Shown in pieces: positions 7,304 through 15,140 of a stretch of DNA of 43,154 bases; position 1 is the first letter of the stretch; the number at the start of each line of letters is the position of its first letter. The notes beneath the pieces were generated by a model. The model did not search any database. It saw only the letters and a program-made list of their open reading frames with translations, and was not told the DNA's origin. The stretch is taken from positions 1 to 43,154 of IMG/VR virus record IMGVR_UViG_3300023184_002205; one strand, written 5' to 3'. Both the position numbers and the translations under genes were made by a program. Source of the stretch: a virus.

Positions 7304-8100
7304 TGATTTTTTAAATGTTTTAAGACTAATTTAGAATCCGTGATGCTCATATATTTCAATGGTTGTGTTAGAAACTTAATAGTATCTTGTTTGGACCAAT
7401 CTATACTATAAAAATCATCCCATGTATTGATAGCCGCTTGCGGAACAGCATTGTAATAGGTCCATCCATCGGGTTGATTGGTTTTATAAATTCCCAATAG
7501 TTCAAACTCACTTAGCCATTTAGGTTCTCCCAAATCTCTTATATTAGGAAAAGCATCTAACCAAAAACAATTATTACGTTCTTCAAGTAGTTGTTTCAGA
7601 TCATTCCAATCTTGTTTACTATAGGGCATTAATTCATTTACTAAACTATAATTTAATACACGCTTCAATCCTGTAAGTTGTTCTACCATTTCAGCATACA
7701 ATTCTTGGTAGGGATTCCAGAGATTTTCTGCTTTAAAATTTAGTTTGCTGTCTACCCAGAAATTAAACGGTTTTAGCGGAACTTGGTCGCAGTCTTGCAA
7801 TAGGAAATATTCGCTGTCAAAATGATCGAATGCACAGAATTTAAGTGCCTGCTGATAGTACCAATGATCGTGCTTGTAGCGATTCAAGTCATAATATTGT
7901 TCAAAGTAAAGATCATCAAAAAGTTGATACTTGCTACTATCTAAATCAAACTCAGCAAAAATACTATCAATTTTATGTTGTGGATAAGGGCTGATTATAC
8001 AGGTCCTGTCAGGAGCAGGATAAAGATTATGATCAAAATTTAATGTGATGGCCGCTTCGTTAATCCTGCTCGGACCGATAAGAATAATACGGGTAATCAT
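7300..8100 (-). CDS. Glycosyltransferase-like protein (DUF6492-like)
   Basis: 266 residues. The sequence FDSEYFLLQDCDQVPLKPF (about 93-111) has a DxD motif after hydrophobic strands, as in the nucleotide-sugar site of GT-A glycosyltransferases, and EFELLGIYK later fits the acceptor/metal region of DUF6492-type proteins. No signal peptide or membrane segment is seen, so it should be cytoplasmic. Its start at 8100 overlaps the last base of the upstream late gene, implying coupling and late expression from the TATAAATA at 8589. Candidate roles are glycosylation of virion proteins or of a surface glycan. The family call is by pattern only; I cannot name donor or acceptor. Confidence 0.55.
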   Translation of the reverse strand: MITRIILIGPSRINEAAITLNFDHNLYPAPDRTCIISPYPQHKIDSIFAEFDLDSSKYQLFDDLYFEQYYDLNRYKHDHWYYQQALKFCAFDHFDSEYFLLQDCDQVPLKPFNFWVDSKLNFKAENLWNPYQELYAEMVEQLTGLKRVLNYSLVNELMPYSKQDWNDLKQLLEERNNCFWLDAFPNIRDLGEPKWLSEFELLGIYKTNQPDGWTYYNAVPQAAINTWDDFYSIDWSKQDTIKFLTQPLKYMSITDSKLVLKHLKNH

Positions 8101-8567
8101 TAACCCTGAGGATTTACTGTAATTAGATCAGGTAATCCCCAAGTAATACTCATTCCTGGACTAACATCTGGAACACTGCACCATCCATCAAACTTTGGGT
8201 CACCGATATGCGGGTTGGTTATTGTTATATTTGGTTGACCGCCAAATCGAGATGGTTTACCTTTGATAGCTGTTTGCCAATTTGTTGGGATCTGATTTCC
8301 GTCTAAATAAAAGTCAACATGATAAATTTGTATCGGGCCGATAGATTCTGGACTATTTATTACCGTTAAGGTAACATAGCTCAAGCCATCATAATCTACA
8401 GTAAATTCAACTTTATTTAGGTCTGCTTTATCTGCATCTGTATTAAATGGCGCTGTAATTTCTGCTCGCTCAACTACAGCTATTCCACCAAATAACAAAT
8501 TCACCCAGGCTGATCCTGTTAAAAGAGAACCTTTGCTGATATTTGCTACTACTCTTAATTGTGACAT
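8100..8567 (-). CDS. Late protein of unknown function, probably virion-associated
   Basis: 155 residues, not recognised. It is beta-rich (alternating hydrophobic patterns such as KVEFTVDYDGLSYVTLTVI and IQIYHVDFYLDG) with Gly/Pro turns, few charges and one Cys, which suits a small beta-sandwich structural or adhesion protein. It has a textbook late promoter (TATAAATA at 8589-8596) 21 bases before its ATG and a TAAGGAAT ribosome binding site, and is followed without a gap by a glycosyltransferase-like gene. Late expression supports a virion or lysis-phase role; nothing more can be said. Confidence 0.75.
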   Translation of the reverse strand: MSQLRVVANISKGSLLTGSAWVNLLFGGIAVVERAEITAPFNTDADKADLNKVEFTVDYDGLSYVTLTVINSPESIGPIQIYHVDFYLDGNQIPTNWQTAIKGKPSRFGGQPNITITNPHIGDPKFDGWCSVPDVSPGMSITWGLPDLITVNPQG

Positions 8568-8588
8568 ATCAAATTCCTTAATTTTATC

Positions 8589-8596
8589 TATTTATA
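8589..8596 (-). promoter_or_regulatory. T4-type late promoter TATAAATA
   Basis: Exact match to the T4 late -10 consensus on the minus strand, 21 bases before the ATG at 8567, with a Shine-Dalgarno sequence between. This is the same spacing as at 27258, 30058 and 36179. Confidence 0.8.
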
Positions 8597-8598
8597 CG

Positions 8599-9990
8599 CT
8601 ATTTGCTGACGCGGAAACTTACTGTGCCTTTAACTGGATTACTTGCGCTACCTTTGCTTTCTACAGTCACAACGCCGTCAACCTTAGCTGGCCATAACAC
8701 ATAGGTTTCTAAGGTTCCCAATTTAGTGCCTTGTGTATAAATCTGCACGAAATTCTCGCTAAGAACTTCTAATACACAGGCTTGGAAGTTCTTGATAGCA
8801 CCTGCATTTACGATACGCATAACTTCTTTAATAGTTACATAATGTAGGATTCCGCCTGCTGTGGTTTCTTCTGCTAATTTGCGTTTGAATACAAAGCTGT
8901 CAACAAACTTCTGCATCTTAGCTGGTAATGGTTTACCTTCTTTACGGCTAGCATTAACGGCGGTCACTGTGGCGTTGATATCCCACGGTAGCATCTTAAT
9001 AAATTTATTATCTATAGCATCAGGATATCGTTGTGCTATCCAATTCATCAAATAGAATGGTTGTTCTATAGCACCTGTTTTTTGACACAACAAGATAAAG
9101 TCCACGGCATCTTTGTATTGACGACGTTTCTTAAGTTCATCTGGTATCTTAAGTCCGCTGATTGCAGGAGCCGCGCCGCCTGCTGAACCTTTTGAACTTA
9201 GGTACAAGGTATGCCCGGTATCACTGTCTTGTATAGCAAAACTGTCTGCTAACGGTGTGTTGCTTTTCTTAGGAAAATACAACATACTCGTACCAAGATC
9301 GTTACCAATAAATTTTAAAAATTGTTCTCGTTTAGGAAAATCTGCTGTGCCTTTATACATGGCCAGTATACCCAAGTATTCTCCAGCATAGTCTACCAAA
9401 GCACGCATCTGTGGGCTTGTGAGCCCTTCAGGAACTTTAGGATCATGTCCTTTGTTGATTTGTTCAGCGCAACTGATAATCGCTTGCCCATAAGTGCCTA
9501 AGGCATTTAATTGTTCGCTTGTGGTAATTTTTTTATATAGATCTTTAACACGGAAGGCACCTGCTTGCTGTAATTCTTTAGCACTTGCTAAATTTACGTC
9601 TTTAACATCACCTGTGTTGAATACTTGCGGTGGTTTAACTGGTAAGCCTTCTTTACCTGCTGTAGCACTTACATCAACGTTTTGACCTTGTGCTACTGTT
9701 GGTGCGCTCTGGCCACCAAACTCGGGTGTTTTCACAAACTTGCTGGTGCTGATAGTTTCTTTACCATCTGCACTGCGGACTAATAGTTGTCCTTTGGCGC
9801 CAGGAGTATGCAGAAACTTCATGATCTCTGGAAGTTGCTTTTTATCTACAACAAAGTCTCTACCATCTACGGTAACAAACGGTTGTCCTGCATTTATCTT
9901 ATTAATAAATGCAAAGATTCTATTACGATATTTGGTGATTTCCCCTGTGGAAAGATTACCTATTTCTGTGATAAATTGATGTGCTCGCAT
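8599..9990 (-). CDS. Large late protein with capsid-targeting-like N-terminus
   Basis: 463 residues, family not recognised. The N-terminus MRAHQFITEIG resembles the MKTYQEFIAE leader of T4 internal proteins, which targets them into the prohead and is cut after Glu by the prohead protease. Residues ~10-70 form a compact alpha/beta part (VTVDGRDFVVDKKQLPEIMKF), 75-140 are Ala/Gly/Pro/Thr-rich and probably flexible, and the rest is a mostly helical/beta domain with a Gly-rich stretch (LSSKGSAGGAAPAISGLK). The C-terminus is beta-like. A late-promoter octamer at 9998-10005 lies only 7 bases before the ATG and no Shine-Dalgarno is visible, so translation is either leaderless or coupled to the upstream stop at 10001. 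Packaged internal protein is the inference. Confidence 0.75.
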   Translation of the reverse strand: MRAHQFITEIGNLSTGEITKYRNRIFAFINKINAGQPFVTVDGRDFVVDKKQLPEIMKFLHTPGAKGQLLVRSADGKETISTSKFVKTPEFGGQSAPTVAQGQNVDVSATAGKEGLPVKPPQVFNTGDVKDVNLASAKELQQAGAFRVKDLYKKITTSEQLNALGTYGQAIISCAEQINKGHDPKVPEGLTSPQMRALVDYAGEYLGILAMYKGTADFPKREQFLKFIGNDLGTSMLYFPKKSNTPLADSFAIQDSDTGHTLYLSSKGSAGGAAPAISGLKIPDELKKRRQYKDAVDFILLCQKTGAIEQPFYLMNWIAQRYPDAIDNKFIKMLPWDINATVTAVNASRKEGKPLPAKMQKFVDSFVFKRKLAEETTAGGILHYVTIKEVMRIVNAGAIKNFQACVLEVLSENFVQIYTQGTKLGTLETYVLWPAKVDGVVTVESKGSASNPVKGTVSFRVSK

Positions 9991-9997
9991 GATACAG

Positions 9998-10005
9998 TAT
10001 TTATC
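9998..10005 (-). promoter_or_regulatory. Late-promoter octamer GATAAATA next to a start codon
   Basis: Minus-strand GATAAATA followed by CTGTATC and then the ATG at 9990. The extended match ATAAATACT fits T4 late promoters. The spacing implies a transcript starting at or beside the start codon. Confidence 0.5.
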
Positions 10006-10753
10006 TGCGTTCTATATCTTCTTCTAAGCAGGCGACACCGTATTGGATTTCAACTATTTTACAGGGCGTATCATAGGGATTGTGCAGTTTATGCCAACAT
10101 TCTGCCTTGATAGTAAACTGATCATGTGGCTTTAGTTTAATGTGGCTCTGCGTGGTCTCATCTTCAAAATCAACATGACAATGTCCTTCTGCTACATGCC
10201 AATGTTCATCACGATCATAGTGACGTTGTGTGGTTAGGCTTTGTCCTGGATTAATAGTAAGTTCTTTAACTTTTGTGCCTGGTGTTTCATGTAAGACACG
10301 ATAGTAGCCCCACGGGCGATTTGTCTTAGGAGCCTTCCATTCTTCCAGTATCCACGAGCTTGAGTTCTTCTTGTTCTCTCCGCCGACACCAAATTCAAAT
10401 ATGACATCGGGCTCTGACATTTCCGGAATATTATCTTTAGTTCGGTCGCCGCCATTGGCAAAGATAATTTCGCTGTTAGGATACATGGTCTTAACATTAC
10501 GTATGGCTTCTATAGCATGATCTTCTGTATCATTGAACAAGATGCAGTGATCCACCATCTTAAGATTTTCAATGATCTGCACACGTTCATAGCTGGGCAT
10601 GAATTCACGACCTTTTTTGCGACGTAGCCAACTGTCACTGTTTACTCCAACTACTAATATGTCACCGAGGCGCTTGGCCGCACGGAAATATTCGATGTGT
10701 CCTGAGTGTAAGGGATCAAATCCGCCCGTGCATAGAACCACTCTATTTACCAT
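10001..10753 (-). CDS. Nucleotidyltransferase fused to a mannose-6-phosphate isomerase-type cupin
   Basis: Two-domain protein of 250 residues. Residues 1-135 are a cytidylyltransferase-like domain: TGGFDPLHSGH at 9-19 contains the HxGH nucleotide motif, with NSD and GGDR (101-104) further on; nearest known types are RfaE/HldE C-terminal, TagD and glycerol-3-phosphate cytidylyltransferases. The usual ISSTxx signature is replaced by SSSWILEEW. Residues 144-250 are a cupin like the PMI half of ManC/AlgA: RPWGYYRV, then NPGQSLTTQRHYDRDEHWHVAEG with metal-binding His residues, and HKLHNPYDTPCKIVEIQYG. This pair suggests activation of a sugar phosphate plus isomerisation or epimerisation. It overlaps the methyltransferase stop by 11 bases, so the two are coupled. 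Domain calls are firm; substrate unknown. Confidence 0.85.
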   Translation of the reverse strand: MVNRVVLCTGGFDPLHSGHIEYFRAAKRLGDILVVGVNSDSWLRRKKGREFMPSYERVQIIENLKMVDHCILFNDTEDHAIEAIRNVKTMYPNSEIIFANGGDRTKDNIPEMSEPDVIFEFGVGGENKKNSSSWILEEWKAPKTNRPWGYYRVLHETPGTKVKELTINPGQSLTTQRHYDRDEHWHVAEGHCHVDFEDETTQSHIKLKPHDQFTIKAECWHKLHNPYDTPCKIVEIQYGVACLEEDIERR

Positions 10754-11666
10754 GCTTGTAGCTCTTTCTCGTTGGTGGTGTCGTGCTGATTTTCAAAGGT
10801 TTCAGTAATTTTGTTTCTTTTGTTGCAGTTTTGGCCTGCTGTATTGACTGGGTATCTGCATGAACAGTTTCATTGAATACTCCCTTGACTTCTGGAGTAA
10901 GGCCGGCAGTTCCTGGTGCCGGTTCCCAGTTACTAACGTAATCAATAAAGTAATTTTCTTTATCTAACCATGGCATAACTACTTCTTCTTGCCGCAAGAA
11001 CCCATGCGTGTTTATGCTGGATACTATACTGGGATGTAGTAGATTCTTATCAGCGAGATCATACCAATTAGTCGTTTCAGGGTCCATTACGGGAACATCT
11101 GTTTTATATACTGCCATCTGTATCCACGGATCTTGGAATTTTTTTAGTAGATATGCATCGCGACAGTCAAATCCATTTACTGCTAACATGTAGATTAAAC
11201 TTGTAGGAGTATAATTAAAGTAACATCCGTTATAGGTTCTACTATAGTATCTATTGTATTCAACTCCATTATGTTGGGGGATAGTAATTAACAGCATTCC
11301 GTTAACGGTCATGTAGCTGTTCCACATACGCAGAGTTTTTAATGGATTTGTGCTGTATTGTAGGCTATCATGTGCCCACATCAGATCTATACTTACTGGG
11401 AATAAATTTTCTTTATCATACGTATCACAGATTTTGTTTATGTTTTTTAATGTTGGAACCTGTGATATCTTACCAGGATCTCGATCCACTGCAAATACAT
11501 TGAAGTTGTAAGGTTCTGGTGGGTCTGCATAATTTTCTAAAGTAGCCCACCATTCTGCATCCTCACCTACTCCGCAACCCATGTCAGCTACTGTGCGTAT
11601 GCTTTCTAAAAATGTATCATACTGCTGTATGGTTTCTAATATGTGAGTCGCGTGCCTATTAGCCAA
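10743..11666 (-). CDS. SAM-dependent methyltransferase (class I)
   Basis: 307 residues. The Rossmann SAM site is VADMGCGVGEDAEWW (26-40), followed by an acidic ribose-binding residue in VFAVDRDPG and a motif-IV-like stretch in LMWAHDSLQYSTNP; later LLITIPQHNGVEY fits strand 5. The C-terminal ~60 residues are Thr/Lys/Pro-rich and probably disordered. It overlaps uvsY by 8 bases upstream and the nucleotidyltransferase-cupin gene downstream, so it belongs to the recombination operon in transcription but perhaps to the sugar gene in function. Sugar, protein or small-molecule methylation are all possible. Its by-product SAH is the substrate of the phage SAH hydrolase. Confidence 0.8.
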   Translation of the reverse strand: MANRHATHILETIQQYDTFLESIRTVADMGCGVGEDAEWWATLENYADPPEPYNFNVFAVDRDPGKISQVPTLKNINKICDTYDKENLFPVSIDLMWAHDSLQYSTNPLKTLRMWNSYMTVNGMLLITIPQHNGVEYNRYYSRTYNGCYFNYTPTSLIYMLAVNGFDCRDAYLLKKFQDPWIQMAVYKTDVPVMDPETTNWYDLADKNLLHPSIVSSINTHGFLRQEEVVMPWLDKENYFIDYVSNWEPAPGTAGLTPEVKGVFNETVHADTQSIQQAKTATKETKLLKPLKISTTPPTRKSYKHGK

Positions 11667-12114
11667 TTGATGCGTCCTCCATACCTGCTGTTCTCAAGCG
11701 TGTAACGTGTCCAAGCATGAAGTTCTTGCTTTCAAGTCCTTTCATGATACCTAACCATTTGTTACGTAAGAGTGCTACTTCGTTAATGATAGTTTCAAAG
11801 TCGATGACTTCGTCTTCACCGTCAACATACTTTTCAGCGTCACGGCTGGTCAGTGCTCGAGCATACCCTTCAAGATATTTTTGGAAGTGTTTCTTGCGTA
11901 TTTTTCTTAACTGAATGTTGAGGTAATTAAGAACTGCTTCGATCTCTTGTAGCTGATTGAAACGTCGTTCTGTAATTCCGGGCAGGCCAGCAAGATTCTT
12001 TTCTATGTTGCCATAGACCCCCACTTCCTTACGTGCATCTTCCAGTTCCTTTTCATAGTGTTGAATGAAATCAGGAATCGCGCCTAAACTAGCTACTACA
12101 CGACTATACCACAT
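11659..12114 (-). CDS. uvsY: UvsY recombination mediator
   Basis: 151 residues, close to T4 UvsY (137) in length and character: largely helical, with strongly charged segments and the region KHFQKYLEGYARALTSRDAEKYV (about 85-107), an acidic linker DGEDEVIDFE, then LLRNKWLGIMKGLESKNFMLGH and a C-terminal RTAGMEDASI typical of UvsY in marine T4-like phages. UvsY loads the UvsX recombinase on gp32-coated single-stranded DNA. The gene sits two positions after uvsX, separated by a small acidic protein gene, with one-base stop/start overlap; gp32 lies upstream in the same direction. Position and pattern agree. Confidence 0.85.
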   Translation of the reverse strand: MWYSRVVASLGAIPDFIQHYEKELEDARKEVGVYGNIEKNLAGLPGITERRFNQLQEIEAVLNYLNIQLRKIRKKHFQKYLEGYARALTSRDAEKYVDGEDEVIDFETIINEVALLRNKWLGIMKGLESKNFMLGHVTRLRTAGMEDASIG

Positions 12115-12356
12115 TAGTAGTCATCATCCTCGTCATCATAATCAACTTCTTCGACTTCTTCCTCACCAAGATATTCTGTTAATGCACGTTTAAGATAACT
12201 ATCTGTTCCACCAAAGGCTTTTAGTTCGCGTTCCGTGATGTTTTGGTCAGCGACTACACTGATTACATGATCTGCAGCCGCTTGGCGATCTTTAGGAGCG
12301 ATATACTCTTTACAGGTCATCCAGATTTCACTAAGTGCGTCTAATTCAACATTCAT
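12114..12356 (-). CDS. Small acidic protein between uvsX and uvsY
   Basis: 80 residues. The first ~65 are predicted helical (ITERELKAFGGTDSYLKRALTEYL) and the last ~15 are almost all Asp/Glu/Tyr (EEVEEVDYDDEDDDY). No catalytic motif is visible. It starts on the last base of uvsX and ends on the first base of uvsY, so it is translated with them. Acidic tails of this kind occur on proteins that bind SSB or mimic DNA, for example the gp32 C-terminus, so a regulatory role in recombination is possible. Family unknown to me beyond a similar gene at this place in related phages. Confidence 0.75.
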   Translation of the reverse strand: MNVELDALSEIWMTCKEYIAPKDRQAAADHVISVVADQNITERELKAFGGTDSYLKRALTEYLGEEEVEEVDYDDEDDDY

Positions 12357-13510
12357 TACTCTGTCTCCTCAGTTTTAGATAATGTAACAATCACATCAGG
12401 ATTACTCGCCGGTGCGATCATGCGAGTGATCACCACTGGTTCTTCTTGTAGTGCAGGGGCTTCGGGTGCCGGGCCGCCATCTAAAAGTTTAGCATTAGCT
12501 GAAATGTCTTTCATAACAATGTCTAAACACCCTTCTTCGTTAGATTCCCATGCTTTACGGAACTGTTTAATTTCCTTGCCATCAGCTGATTTATAAGCAA
12601 GACGATTACCATCTTTGCTCAACAATCCTTTACCTTCCATCATATCAGTTAACCCGCTGTATGGGTTCATACCTGTTTCATATGGAATCTTGATCTGCAC
12701 ACTTTCAAATGGTTTAGCATATCTGGTCTTCATGATCTTACATGCGGCACGGATACCTTTAACTTCACTTACCTTGTTGCCATCTTCATCTTCTTTAAGT
12801 TTTAGTTTACGCATAGCAACAACGATTGAACTTGCGTAGATAAAACCTTGACCACCTGAAATCTTATCGTCTGGGTCAAACATATCTTGTGATGCGTATG
12901 TGTGGTTAGTTGCTACCAATCCAACGTTATGACTACCAAACATATTTACACAATTACGCACAAGTGCTGTAAGTGCTTTAGGTTTACGACCCATATCACC
13001 TTTCAAATCACCTGCTTCAAATTGATTAATGTCAGTTGGAGTTAGTAACATACCCAATGAGTCGATAACAAACAATACTTTTGGACAGTCTTCTTTTGGT
13101 AATGTTTTATACTCTTTCATAAACTCATGGATAGTTTTAGCTACATCATCGATCATAGCCACATTAAGTTTCAATAACTTGTCTTCTGATGTGTCTACGC
13201 CAAGCGCATGTAACCATGTTTCATCAAGTGCGTTCTCACTGTCAATCAAGATAACATAGATGCCATCTTTCTGTGCGTTACGGATCAAGTTACCAGAACA
13301 GATAAAACTCTTACCTGCACCACTTTCGCCCGCAAATACTGTTACTTTGCCGAGTGGAACACCTTTGTGGAAGTCACCACTGATCAAGTAGTTAAGTGTA
13401 TAGTTGCCTGTTGAAATCCAGTCTGTAGGATCGTTGAATCCGGTACTAAGCCCATCGATTGACTTAGTGATTGACTTTCTAAATTTTGATATATCAAATG
13501 GTTTTGCCAT
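12356..13510 (-). CDS. uvsX: UvsX, RecA-like recombinase
   Basis: 384 residues, matching T4 UvsX (391). Walker A is GESGAGKS at 61-68, Walker B KVLFVIDS at 144-151, and the L1/L2 DNA-binding region is around NHTYASQDMFDPDDKISGGQGF (about 203-224). The C-terminal ~40 residues are Pro/Glu-rich and flexible. It makes the presynaptic filament on single-stranded DNA for strand exchange and recombination-dependent replication, with UvsY (11659-12114) and gp32 (16660-17670) encoded nearby in the same direction. It starts 2 bases after the stop of the upstream radical SAM gene. Confidence 0.95.
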   Translation of the reverse strand: MAKPFDISKFRKSITKSIDGLSTGFNDPTDWISTGNYTLNYLISGDFHKGVPLGKVTVFAGESGAGKSFICSGNLIRNAQKDGIYVILIDSENALDETWLHALGVDTSEDKLLKLNVAMIDDVAKTIHEFMKEYKTLPKEDCPKVLFVIDSLGMLLTPTDINQFEAGDLKGDMGRKPKALTALVRNCVNMFGSHNVGLVATNHTYASQDMFDPDDKISGGQGFIYASSIVVAMRKLKLKEDEDGNKVSEVKGIRAACKIMKTRYAKPFESVQIKIPYETGMNPYSGLTDMMEGKGLLSKDGNRLAYKSADGKEIKQFRKAWESNEEGCLDIVMKDISANAKLLDGGPAPEAPALQEEPVVITRMIAPASNPDVIVTLSKTEETE

Positions 13511-13512
13511 GA

Positions 13513-14670
13513 TTAATTGCCCTCTATTAAATTGTATAATTCTGGAAATACTACCCTACTATTTAGGTTACGGCGTTGATCTATCTTAGCTATTTCGTCT
13601 AAACAGTGTTTAATATTCTTTTCCATAGGTGTCTTTATATATTGTAACATATTCACAAGACTGTTTTCAAGTAGATAACCTGGTTTTTGATTAATCCACT
13701 CCTGTAATTCAAGCTCTACTGATTGTAGCATACTATTTGGTAAATGTCTAACATTTAAATGGTTTGGTTCTAACAATGGTCCAATAACAAAACTATTGTT
13801 ATGATACCCTAATCCCTGTAGGAATCTAACAGTGTCAAATATTGATCTGTAATTTAACAAGTGGTGCAACATATTAAATGATATCTTATGATTGAGTTTA
13901 GTAATTTGACTGAGATTGTCTAAAAAGTCTCTCCAACTACTTCCGTATCTAACATATTCAAATTCAGCATCCATTTCATCAATGCTCACAGTCCAATGAA
14001 CGTTAGGGAATTCGCAAATTTTCTCAAAAACTCGTGTTTCAGTTTTGCTTAAATTAGTGTTTATCCTAAGATTAACCTGAGGATTTTTTTCTTGTAGTAT
14101 TTCTAATAACTCTAAATTTTCCTTCATTAACAACGGCTCACCACCGGCCATATATACATGTCTAAGTTGCTCTGCATGATCAAATACATATTTCTTCATG
14201 TTTTGAAAATGAAATCGAGGCACTTCTTGGAATTTTACATTTAATTCTGTTGCCCATTTACTACTGAATTCGGGACTACAATACACACAGGCAAAATTGC
14301 AGGTATTATTCCAACGTATATCTATGGTTCGCAAATCAAAAGCGTCAATGCTTTTATATGTGTTAAGATCAACATCTTTAAGTTCTTTTAAATAAAACAC
14401 ACGATCACTAATAATGTCAAAACTATTTTTGCCCTGTTCTAAATCATAACAAACACCACAAGTAGGACCTGGTTTGTTATAGGTCATATTATGTTTTGTT
14501 GTTAGATTAACTTCGCCTTGTAGTATTTCTGTTATACTATTGTCTTTTAAATTACCAATCGGAGTTTGATTGCGTATACAGTTTTTAACTGTTCCATCAA
14601 AGTTATACATAAATCCTGTCCAAGGTATAGGGCAGAAATTCTTATCAGTTAGATATTTTTTATGATCCAC
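13513..14670 (-). CDS. Radical SAM protein with twitch/SPASM-like cysteine domain
   Basis: 385 residues. The radical SAM motif CNFACVYC holds Cys124, Cys128 and Cys131, followed by HVYMAGGEPLL, the GGEP SAM-binding motif. The N-terminus has an extra cysteine set (Cys13 in FCPIPWTGF, Cys31 in VKNCIRN, Cys71 and Cys74 in CGVCYDLEQ), the pattern of an N-terminal twitch domain that can hold an auxiliary 4Fe-4S cluster. Proteins with this arrangement occur in viral and environmental genomes, and their substrates are unknown; classical SPASM/twitch enzymes modify peptides or sugars. It overlaps the SDR gene by 22 bases and lies directly before uvsX. Enzyme class is firm, substrate not known. Confidence 0.88.
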   Translation of the reverse strand: MDHKKYLTDKNFCPIPWTGFMYNFDGTVKNCIRNQTPIGNLKDNSITEILQGEVNLTTKHNMTYNKPGPTCGVCYDLEQGKNSFDIISDRVFYLKELKDVDLNTYKSIDAFDLRTIDIRWNNTCNFACVYCSPEFSSKWATELNVKFQEVPRFHFQNMKKYVFDHAEQLRHVYMAGGEPLLMKENLELLEILQEKNPQVNLRINTNLSKTETRVFEKICEFPNVHWTVSIDEMDAEFEYVRYGSSWRDFLDNLSQITKLNHKISFNMLHHLLNYRSIFDTVRFLQGLGYHNNSFVIGPLLEPNHLNVRHLPNSMLQSVELELQEWINQKPGYLLENSLVNMLQYIKTPMEKNIKHCLDEIAKIDQRRNLNSRVVFPELYNLIEGN

Positions 14671-15140
14671 TCATAAACTCCTTGAGCATAGTGATCTACA
14701 TCTGTATATTCTGGTGGTGATTGACCTGGTTGCGTAGCTATGCTACCTGGTCTGATCATTATCTGTCTGGGCCACATGTTACGTTCTGTCAATAGTTCTT
14801 CTGCCAATTCTAAGGCTTTCTTTTGTATGATATATTCATCCCATTCACGTTTAGGTGGGACTATCAAATCAGTCATCTGTGTGCTGATATTTACTATAGT
14901 TTTCTCTTGCCCTTCCCAGCGACGCCATATTTCAAACAGTAATTCTGTTTGTGCAAATCCTACTTGAGCATTATTAATAAACATATCACAAGGTTCGATC
15001 ATACCTGCTACCTTAGGCAGACTACGAATATTATAGCCATTACGACGACTAAGCCCAATAACTTCATGCCCGTGTGAATGGCACATCTTTGCTAATGCCT
15101 GACCTATACCAGCACTGTGTCCGGTAATTGCTATTTTCAT
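14649..15140 (-). CDS. Compact short-chain dehydrogenase/reductase-like protein
   Basis: 163 residues, much shorter than the usual ~250 of SDR enzymes. All key motifs remain: the NAD(P) motif TGHSAGIG (6-13), NNAQ (about 56-59), a Ser in VNISTQMT, and YIIQKK giving the YxxxK catalytic pair; IRPGSIATQP matches the PG motif after the active site. The missing length lies in loops and helices between strands and at the substrate end, so either a minimal reductase or a decayed but still binding-competent copy is possible. It overlaps both radical SAM neighbours (4 and 22 bases), which argues that it is translated with them and kept intact. Confidence 0.78.
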   Translation of the reverse strand: MKIAITGHSAGIGQALAKMCHSHGHEVIGLSRRNGYNIRSLPKVAGMIEPCDMFINNAQVGFAQTELLFEIWRRWEGQEKTIVNISTQMTDLIVPPKREWDEYIIQKKALELAEELLTERNMWPRQIMIRPGSIATQPGQSPPEYTDVDHYAQGVYEWIIKNI

